Positions 7,353 through 14,191 of a stretch of 29,716 nucleotides of DNA are shown here, one piece after another. Source of the DNA: Anaerolineales bacterium UBA3499 (GTDB lineage: Bacteria > Chloroflexota > Anaerolineae > Anaerolineales > UBA11657); assembly GCA_002377585.1 (NCBI GenBank), contig DFQC01000063.1, positions 1 to 29,716 on the forward strand, read 5' to 3'. Every line of letters starts with the position of its first letter. The first letter of the stretch is position 1. A program made the position numbers and the translations under genes. A model generated the notes under the pieces. It worked only from the letters and a program-made list of their open reading frames with translations. It ran no database searches and had not been told where the DNA came from.

Positions 7353-8075
7353 ATGAAGGACAAGACCGGCCTATCTCTTAACGATAGTTCAACAACCAGA
7401 AAATGGAACATAGGTTTGTCTATAGTGCTAATTGTTGGATTGCTAGGAGGTGCGGTATACGCATGGCAACAAATGGGTCAAGACAGTTTAGTTGCACTAA
7501 GTTTGTTTGCTACACCTACAGTGACCACTGTCTTTACCAACACGCCTGTACAGCCAACCTCTACGCTTTTTATCCCAACAGAAACCAGTACGATTACCCC
7601 TACCTCTACACGAAGCGGTCCTATTAGTTATGTAATTAAAGAAGGTGACACACTGTATTTTGTGGCTGAAGAATATGAAATTGATGTACAGGACCTAATT
7701 TCATTCAACACAAACGAAGGTGTTGATTTAAGTTCATTTCTACAGGTTGGTCAAGAGATACTTGTACCGCCTCCTGGCTATCAATCCCCTACACTAACAC
7801 CAATACCGGAGGAGTTCTCTCCTGGATCTATAATTGAGCACGCAATCCGTCCAGGGGATATCTTGCAATTGCTTGCAGATGAATTCAACACAACTCTTGA
7901 TGCAATTCTTGCAGAGAATGAGGAGCTTGCAGAGAATCCTGACATTTTAAGTGTTGGCCAAATAGTACGTATACCTGTCGATATAATATCGTTGACACCA
8001 GCTCCTCCAACACAACAACCTTCCATCACTCCAACATCTGAACCTTCCGCTACTACTGTTTCTTCTCCTGACTAG
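7353..8075 (+). CDS. Membrane-anchored protein with two LysM domains
   Basis: The 240-residue protein has one N-terminal transmembrane segment (about residues 18-38) that would place the rest outside. A Thr/Pro-rich linker (about 50-88) follows. Two LysM repeats come next: the first at about 90-140 (YVIKEGDTLYFVAEEYEI to VGQEILVPPP), the second at about 159-209 (AIRPGDILQLLADEF to VGQIVRIPV). LysM modules bind N-acetylglucosamine polymers such as peptidoglycan. A Pro/Ser/Thr-rich tail ends the protein. There is no catalytic domain, so it may be an envelope tether or scaffold. AAGAGG is placed 6 bases before the ATG. Its last 23 bases overlap, tail to tail, the 3' end of queG. Confidence 0.88.
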   Translation: MKDKTGLSLNDSSTTRKWNIGLSIVLIVGLLGGAVYAWQQMGQDSLVALSLFATPTVTTVFTNTPVQPTSTLFIPTETSTITPTSTRSGPISYVIKEGDTLYFVAEEYEIDVQDLISFNTNEGVDLSSFLQVGQEILVPPPGYQSPTLTPIPEEFSPGSIIEHAIRPGDILQLLADEFNTTLDAILAENEELAENPDILSVGQIVRIPVDIISLTPAPPTQQPSITPTSEPSATTVSSPD

Positions 8076-9228
8076 ACAACTCTTCTAAAGCAGCTTTTAT
8101 CTCAACAAGTACGTCAACGTCATCCTCGTTATCACGAGCACAATTGAGTAAATTCACAGCCTTTATATCGCCAATCTTTCCTAGAGCCCATGCAGAATGG
8201 GCTCTAATTATCGGGTCTGGGTCCTCAGAAAGAGAGTTCGCTAGAGCGTGTATTGATTTATCGTCACCATGGTTACCAAGCGCCACACTAGCATTTCTAA
8301 TCAAACCACTTCGCTTAGTACGTTTAACTGGGCTTCCGCTAAACGTCCTGCTAAATTCCGATTGATCCATCTGTAGTAAATTGTGTAGGTCTAAGTGTGG
8401 TAGAGGATAGACAGGGGCGAAATCAACGTCATGTTCGACCATTGCAAACCTATTATTCCAAGGGCACACATCTTGACATATATCACAACCAAACACCCAG
8501 TCGTCTAAATCGGATCTTCTATCAGAATTAATAGCACCTCGATGCTCAATGGTTAGATAAGAAATACACTTATTACTATCAATGCGTCGAGGATCGGACA
8601 TGATAGCGTCGGTTGGACATGCGTCAATACAAAATGTGCAGCTTCCACACCTATCAACAATGTAAGGTTCGTCAGGAGGCAGCCAGATATCCAACATAGC
8701 TTCTGCTAACAATGTCCATGACCCAATATTGTGATTTATCAGCATTGTATTCTTGCCTATCCATCCCAATCCAGCTCTTTGTGCCAATTCGCGTTCTAGC
8801 AATGGGCCAGTGTCAACATACAATCGGTATCTCACCGGCTTACCCGACACACACTCCACAAAACCCATCAGTTCTTGTAACCGATGTTTCATTACTGTGT
8901 GATAATCCTTCCCCCATGCATACCTAGCTACCTTTCCAGAAATAGCATCAGAGCTCGGGTGTAAAAACTCACCCTGATAGTAGTTAGATGCTACTACCAA
9001 TATGGATTTACACTCCGGAAATATATCTTTGGGATTTGCGCGCATGTGGCGAGCTCGATCGTTACCCATATATTCCATATCAGCATGAAGTCCATCAGAC
9101 AACCATTTATGATATTCTTCAATATGCAGAGGAGATTCTGGTGTTGTAATCCCACACAAGGAAAACCCCAGATTGTATGCTTGCTCTTTTATTTTTTTGG
9201 CGTATTGATGCTCTTCCTTCGTACTCAA
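8053..9228 (-). CDS. queG: Epoxyqueuosine reductase
   Basis: QueG reduces epoxyqueuosine to queuosine at the tRNA wobble position, using cobalamin and two [4Fe-4S] clusters. The 391-residue protein has the family's N-terminal domain (ARYAWGKDYHTVMKHRL, RYRLYVDTGPLLERELA, GLGWIGKNTML). Two ferredoxin-type cysteine groups follow, CGSCTFCIDACP near residue 193 and CDICQDVCPWN near 248. The C-terminal part from about residue 300 has HEAT-like repeats. The start is TTG 9228, sharing TTGA with the uvrA stop; a GAGGGAG run lies 12 bases upstream. The tight overlap suggests translational coupling to uvrA. Confidence 0.93.
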   Translation of the reverse strand: MSTKEEHQYAKKIKEQAYNLGFSLCGITTPESPLHIEEYHKWLSDGLHADMEYMGNDRARHMRANPKDIFPECKSILVVASNYYQGEFLHPSSDAISGKVARYAWGKDYHTVMKHRLQELMGFVECVSGKPVRYRLYVDTGPLLERELAQRAGLGWIGKNTMLINHNIGSWTLLAEAMLDIWLPPDEPYIVDRCGSCTFCIDACPTDAIMSDPRRIDSNKCISYLTIEHRGAINSDRRSDLDDWVFGCDICQDVCPWNNRFAMVEHDVDFAPVYPLPHLDLHNLLQMDQSEFSRTFSGSPVKRTKRSGLIRNASVALGNHGDDKSIHALANSLSEDPDPIIRAHSAWALGKIGDIKAVNLLNCARDNEDDVDVLVEIKAALEELSSQEKKQ

Positions 9229-12158
9229 GATACCAACAACTCCCTCAAGAATTGGCCAGTATAGCTGTTGGCTACAGAAGCAATTTCTTCTGGCGTACCA
9301 TCAGCTATAACGTGACCACCATCAACACCACCCTCTGGACCCAAATCAATAATGTGGTCAGCTACTTTGATTATGTCAGGATGATGCTCAATTACCACAA
9401 CCGTATTACCTTTATCGGCAAAGTTGCCCAGTACACCTATAAGTCGCTCCACATCAGCTGCATGTAGTCCAACTGACGGCTCATCAAGCACATACAACGT
9501 GCGACCTGTATAGCGTCTTGACAACTCCTTGCTAAGTTTCACGCGTTGCGCTTCGCCTCCCGACAATGTAGTAGCTGACTGACCAATTTTTATATATCCT
9601 AAGCCCACCGACTGGAGTGTCGAAAGCTTGCGCATCATAGAAGCAAAACCATTAAAGATTCCTGTGGACTCATCTACACTCATTGCAAGCACGTCAGCTA
9701 TGGTCAATCCCTTAAACCTAACCTGAAGCGTCTCCCGATTATAGCGAGCCCCGTTGCATTCTTCACATGGTACATAAATGTCGGCCAAAAACTGCATTTC
9801 TATCCTCAATTGACCTTGGCCTTGGCAACCTTCGCATCGCCCACCTTTAACATTGAACGAGTACCGACCGGGTTTGTATCCTCTAATTTTGCTATCTGGC
9901 AGCTCCGCAAACAGTTTGCGTATATGGTCAAACAACCCTGTATATGTAGCAGCATTAGAGCGCGGAGTACGCCCTATAGGTGATTGATCTATATTGATTA
10001 TTTTATCAATTAGACCAACCCCTTCAATTTCATCATGGTCGCCTGGCGTAGTACGTGCACCATGCAGATCCTTTGCCACGGAGCGATACAAAATATCGTT
10101 CACTAACGTACTCTTGCCTGATCCTGACACACCAGTTATACACACTACTTTACCCAACGGTATCGTTACATCGATGTTTTTAAGATTGTGTTCCCGTGCT
10201 CCACGCACTATCAACCCATCTCCATTACCCTCTCTGCGTAACTTTGGAACTTCTATACATCTCCGTCCTGAAAGATAAGCGCCTGTTAATGATCTCTTGC
10301 TATCTACGATGTCTTTGGTAGTCCCCTGTGCTACCACTTCTCCACCATTACTGCCAGCTCCTGGACCAAGGTCTACCACCCAATCGGCTTCACGAATTGT
10401 TTCCTCGTCATGCTCAACCACCAAGACGGTGTTTCCTAAATCTCTCATGCTTTTTAACGTGCTAATAAGCCTAGCGTTGTCACGTTGATGCAAACCTACT
10501 GAAGGTTCATCTAGAACATACAAAACACCTGTAAGCTGTGACCCTATTTGGGTTGCTAGACGTATGCGTTGTGCCTCACCACCAGAAAGAGATGCTGTAG
10601 ACCGGGCCAGTGTTAAATAGTTAAGTCCAACATCAATCATAAACTTTAAACGAGTATTAATTTCCTTAAGTATCTGGCGACCAATTGCAATCTGCCGTTT
10701 GTTAAGCCCAGATGACAATAGTTGATTAGACCAATCCATTACGCTGGTAACTGGCCAATTAGTGATGTCTACTATATTCTTTCCGTCAATAGTAACAGCC
10801 AACACCTCGGCCCTAAGTCGTTTGCCACCACAACTATTGCAATCGTGTTGCGTCATATAAGACTCTATCTTGCGCCGCATATAATCCGAATTGGTCTCTC
10901 GATATCTGCGTTTTAGATTACCAACTACACCTTCGAAGTTTTTTTTCCACACCGCATTGTTACCATTTCTGTCAACATAGGGTATCAACATATCTTCATT
11001 TCCATTTCCATACAGCAATATGTCAAGTTGATTCCTTGTTAATTCAGATATTGGTTTATCAGTCGGAATATTGTAGTATTCGCATGTACCTTTTAGTGCC
11101 TGCCAAACGTAATTGTCTTTATATCTGTGCGGGCCGCTCCGCCATTCCATTGCATCTATTGCTGAATCATCTATAGAAAGACTCTTGTCTGGAATTACAA
11201 GGTTCTCATCAACTTCAAGTCGATGCCCAAGCCCCTGACAGTCACTGCAGGCACCATGAGGAGAATTAAATGAAAATGACCTTGGCTCAAGCTCTGGAAG
11301 GCTAATACCACAGTGTGCACATGCGAAATGCTCAGAAAAAAGCAAAGATTCGTCTAACAAAATTTTCTGGACGCCAGGTTCCACAAACTGAACTGCAAGG
11401 GAGCCACCCCCAACTCTTAGCGCCGTCTCTACAGAATCGGTTAGCCTAGTCAAAAACTCATCAAGTATTTGTTTGTCCTCTTCTTTAGTCTTAGGAAGTA
11501 TTAATCTATCAACTACAACATAAATATTGTGGTTCTTGTGTCGATCCAAAACAAAATCGCTGTCGTTTTCATCTTGAGCACCTACAATCTCATTAACATC
11601 GTGTATCTCTCCATCAATTATCACGCGCAAAAAACCTGACTTGCGCACATCTGCTAGTAGTCGCTTGTGTTCACCTTTACGGTCCTTCACTAAAGGTGCT
11701 AACAACATGATCCGGCTGCCCGCCGGAAGCTTTCTAACCGATTGCACAATACCATCTGCGTTCTGCTTGCTAACACGCCGTTGACATTGAGGACAGTGTG
11801 GTACGCCTACACGTGCAAACAACAATCGAAGATAGTCATATATCTCTGTAACTGTACCTACTGTGGAGCGTGGGTTCTTGCTCACACCTTTCTGGTCTAT
11901 TGAAACAGCAGGACTAAGCCCTTCAATATAGTCGACATCGGGCTTGTCCAACTGCCCCAAAAACTGTCTAGCGTAGGCAGATAATGATTCCACATATCGG
12001 CGTTGACCCTCAGCAAAAATAGTGTCGAATGCTAATGATGATTTCCCTGAACCAGAAAGTCCCGTTATAACCACAAGTTTATCGCGCGGAATATCCACAT
12101 CAACATTCTTAAGGTTATGCTCTCGAGCTCCAACGACCACAATTTTTTCTAGTGCCAT
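9225..12158 (-). CDS. uvrA: Excinuclease ABC subunit A
   Basis: UvrA is the damage-sensing ATPase of nucleotide excision repair. The 977-residue protein has two ABC modules: Walker A GLSGSGKSS near residue 33 and GVSGSGKST near residue 677. Each module has the signature LSGGEAQR and a DEPSVGLH Walker B/D-loop. The zinc-binding cysteines are present, both the CAHC...CSDC pair in the first half and CEGC...CEEC in the second. Length is slightly above the E. coli enzyme (940). ATG 12158 gives the usual beginning IVVVGAREHNLKNV. uvrA is first in an operon with queG and divergent from rplS. uvrB and uvrC are not in this window. Confidence 0.97.
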   Translation of the reverse strand: MALEKIVVVGAREHNLKNVDVDIPRDKLVVITGLSGSGKSSLAFDTIFAEGQRRYVESLSAYARQFLGQLDKPDVDYIEGLSPAVSIDQKGVSKNPRSTVGTVTEIYDYLRLLFARVGVPHCPQCQRRVSKQNADGIVQSVRKLPAGSRIMLLAPLVKDRKGEHKRLLADVRKSGFLRVIIDGEIHDVNEIVGAQDENDSDFVLDRHKNHNIYVVVDRLILPKTKEEDKQILDEFLTRLTDSVETALRVGGGSLAVQFVEPGVQKILLDESLLFSEHFACAHCGISLPELEPRSFSFNSPHGACSDCQGLGHRLEVDENLVIPDKSLSIDDSAIDAMEWRSGPHRYKDNYVWQALKGTCEYYNIPTDKPISELTRNQLDILLYGNGNEDMLIPYVDRNGNNAVWKKNFEGVVGNLKRRYRETNSDYMRRKIESYMTQHDCNSCGGKRLRAEVLAVTIDGKNIVDITNWPVTSVMDWSNQLLSSGLNKRQIAIGRQILKEINTRLKFMIDVGLNYLTLARSTASLSGGEAQRIRLATQIGSQLTGVLYVLDEPSVGLHQRDNARLISTLKSMRDLGNTVLVVEHDEETIREADWVVDLGPGAGSNGGEVVAQGTTKDIVDSKRSLTGAYLSGRRCIEVPKLRREGNGDGLIVRGAREHNLKNIDVTIPLGKVVCITGVSGSGKSTLVNDILYRSVAKDLHGARTTPGDHDEIEGVGLIDKIINIDQSPIGRTPRSNAATYTGLFDHIRKLFAELPDSKIRGYKPGRYSFNVKGGRCEGCQGQGQLRIEMQFLADIYVPCEECNGARYNRETLQVRFKGLTIADVLAMSVDESTGIFNGFASMMRKLSTLQSVGLGYIKIGQSATTLSGGEAQRVKLSKELSRRYTGRTLYVLDEPSVGLHAADVERLIGVLGNFADKGNTVVVIEHHPDIIKVADHIIDLGPEGGVDGGHVIADGTPEEIASVANSYTGQFLRELLVS

Positions 12159-12193
12159 ATAAGTCCAACCCCCAGATTGTAAGTTGAAGCCTA

Positions 12194-12202
12194 ATTATAC
12201 CA
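12194..12202 (-). promoter_or_regulatory. Extended -10 promoter for uvrA
   Basis: On the minus strand TGGTATAAT (12202-12194) is a full extended -10. It lies about 36 nt before the uvrA ATG, which gives a short leader. No convincing -35 and no LexA-like palindrome are visible nearby. Confidence 0.55.
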
Positions 12203-12281
12203 ATTGCAATATGTTCTCTGCCTATAACACTCTGTTTGTTAATTTGTTAACAACATCTTTCCGTCATCTAATGTAATGTTG

Positions 12282-12290
12282 TGTTATAAT
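12282..12290 (+). promoter_or_regulatory. Extended -10 promoter for rplS
   Basis: TGTTATAAT (12282-12290) is an extended -10 that would start transcription near 12297, giving a leader of about 60 nt. The leader contains an AT-rich palindrome (AATAATATTATT around 12310-12321) and a small hairpin GCCT-AGTT-AGGC (12332-12343) just before the ribosome binding region. Either could serve feedback control, but neither matches a leader I know. Confidence 0.55.
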
Positions 12291-12357
12291 GCCGCGCTGT
12301 ACGCATTACAATAATATTATTACAGATTAGAGCCTAGTTAGGCCAGAGGCACACAAA

Positions 12358-12717
12358 ATGAAGGAACATATAAAACAAGCTATCGAAGCTGCTGTGAACC
12401 CAAATATCCCTGAAATTAAACCTGGGGACTCAGTGACAGTTCAAGTGATAATAAAAGAATCAGACAAAGAGCGTGTGCAAGAGTTTAAAGGTACTGTAAT
12501 AAAAACACGTGGTAGTGGCAACAACGCCAGCTTCACGGTTCGTCGAATAGCTTCTCATGGTATAGGGGTGGAAAGAACCTTTTTGTCAAGATCACCACGG
12601 ATTGCCAAAGTGTCTGTAACAAGACGGTCTAAGGTGCGACGCTCCAAGCTTTACTACATGCGTGGCCTCACCGGCAAAAAGGCTCGCTTGAAGGAAAAAC
12701 AGTCATCTGGGCAATAA
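12358..12717 (+). CDS. rplS: 50S ribosomal protein L19
   Basis: L19 lies at the interface between the subunits, near the 30S contact. The 119-residue basic protein matches the family throughout: PEIKPGDSVTVQVIIKE, then RVQEFKGTVIKTRGSG, then SFTVRRIASHGIGVERTF and KVRRSKLYYMRGLTGKKARLKE near the end. AGAGG lies 8 bases before the ATG. In many bacteria rplS sits in an rpsP-rimM-trmD-rplS operon. Here it stands alone, divergent from uvrA and convergent with the AlbA_2-domain gene, so it must be controlled from its own promoter. Confidence 0.96.
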   Translation: MKEHIKQAIEAAVNPNIPEIKPGDSVTVQVIIKESDKERVQEFKGTVIKTRGSGNNASFTVRRIASHGIGVERTFLSRSPRIAKVSVTRRSKVRRSKLYYMRGLTGKKARLKEKQSSGQ

Positions 12718-12775
12718 CCCTCTTCACTGAATAATATCAGAACTACCGTTTTTATTTCAGCAAAATTATAACTAG

Positions 12776-12801
12776 TATATCCCAGATTGTTTTGGGATAT
12801 A
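12776..12801. terminator. Hairpin between convergent rplS and the AlbA_2-domain gene
   Basis: TATATCCCA (12776-12784) and TGGGATATA (12793-12801) form a perfect 9-bp stem with an 8-nt loop. It lies between convergent genes and could serve both, but the T-tract after it is poor on either strand. The right arm is repeated directly as TTTGGGATA at 12791-12799 and 12802-12810. Confidence 0.4.
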
Positions 12802-12828
12802 TTTGGGATACATGCGATCTACGTAGGC

Positions 12829-14187
12829 TCACTTCAGTATATAGTAGGTGCCTTTGTTTGCACCAATCTTAAGAAGCAAGCCTTTGTCTACCATGTCTGA
12901 CAAGTCCAACCGAAGTGTTTCTGGACTCACATCTGGACATAGCTGTTGATATTCGCGATTAGCAATCCTTCCATTAGTATGAACAAACTCCACAGCTCGC
13001 ATTTGACGCTCGTTCATATTGCCTTGCCATTTCGGCATAACTTTTCGACTTCGGTTGTTATATAGAGTGACAGTAAATGCGTGTGGTCGAGCCTTGAATT
13101 CAGGAGGCGGGTGTCCGGCCTGAACCATAGATTCTATCATTCTATCTATACCCAATCCGAGCTCCTCAATATATCCCCACTGGAAAAGCCCTTTCACCAA
13201 CCTGGGGTTACGAGAGAAGTGCTCGTCCACTATATTGTCTACAGTTATAAATCCGGGTAATCCACCTGGGCTTATAACTTCCATGCGATCAGCAAACATA
13301 CGTACCTCTACACGCCTTCCCTGCAAACGATAGTCTCGATGACACACTGCGTTAACTAAGGCCTCTCTTACAGCAAATGGTGGGTACTCTGGTTTCTCTT
13401 CACGCTCAAGACCTTCCACTACAGCGCTTATTGCCATCTCTTCATGTATTACATTCCAAGCATTCTCAACAACACGAGCTAAAGGACCGTTTATTTCTTC
13501 TCTACGCCCATATCCTGCTTTTCCATCTGAACCTCTTGGGTCAGTACCTACAAACCTAACAAATACTAGTCCGCTTTGAGGCAACACAACATGACTCTCC
13601 TTTCCAAACAACAGCATTCCTGCAATAGTAGGAATGCTGTTTCTAGTTATAGCACCTGCCTCAAACAATATGTCTACTTCGCTTCTTGAAACAGCCTTAT
13701 GGCGACGTGACGATAGTTTTTGTATATATTCAGATATCACTTCGTCATCGAAATCTGTTGTTTTAGCACCAGCCACTGTTTCGGACTCAAACTCTCCAGT
13801 TGATTTAGAGGCGGCCAGCAAACGAATCTCATCGCCGGATAAAGGCCTGTTTTCTGAACCTGCTCTGATAACAACCCTCCCGTCGCTTAAGGCGTGCAGT
13901 TCTGAACTACGGACAACTCGTACCACAAACAATGTTCCGTCTTCTGATTCAAATTGTTCCCACCCTGTTTGAATTACTGGGCTACACATTTGCTCTGCTT
14001 GATGAAGCGCACCTTCAAGTTCTTCAACATAAATGGGTGGGGTACTTACATTGCCATCGCTATCCTTACCGACAACAATAGACCCACCGTCACCATTAGC
14101 AAATGCCACCATCATTTCAGCCAAAGCAAATGGGTCAGCTTCTAACAAACATGACATCAGAGGGCCTGGCTTAAGTATCATGTTCAC
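12829..14187 (-). CDS. AlbA_2 / HATPase_c_4 domain protein (RecG-like transcriptional regulator family)
   Basis: The 452-residue protein has an N-terminal region resembling the AlbA_2 (Schlafen-type) putative DNA-binding domain (MMVAFANGDGGSIVVGKDSDG). A GHKL-type ATPase segment follows at about residues 270-345 (FAVREALVNAVCHRDY, then EVISPGGLPG and the GYIEELGLGIDRMIESM helix). The last 60 residues look like a winged helix (NERQMRAVEFVHTNGRIANREY). The family is widespread and usually annotated as ATP-binding protein or transcriptional regulator; its function is rarely known. Unusually, the EFK motif that starts most AlbA_2 domains is missing. Translation begins at GTG 14187 or ATG 14181, only 4-10 bases after the gyrA stop and without a Shine-Dalgarno, so it is probably coupled to gyrA. 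Confidence 0.85.
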   Translation of the reverse strand: MNMILKPGPLMSCLLEADPFALAEMMVAFANGDGGSIVVGKDSDGNVSTPPIYVEELEGALHQAEQMCSPVIQTGWEQFESEDGTLFVVRVVRSSELHALSDGRVVIRAGSENRPLSGDEIRLLAASKSTGEFESETVAGAKTTDFDDEVISEYIQKLSSRRHKAVSRSEVDILFEAGAITRNSIPTIAGMLLFGKESHVVLPQSGLVFVRFVGTDPRGSDGKAGYGRREEINGPLARVVENAWNVIHEEMAISAVVEGLEREEKPEYPPFAVREALVNAVCHRDYRLQGRRVEVRMFADRMEVISPGGLPGFITVDNIVDEHFSRNPRLVKGLFQWGYIEELGLGIDRMIESMVQAGHPPPEFKARPHAFTVTLYNNRSRKVMPKWQGNMNERQMRAVEFVHTNGRIANREYQQLCPDVSPETLRLDLSDMVDKGLLLKIGANKGTYYILK

Positions 14188-14191
14188 AAGA

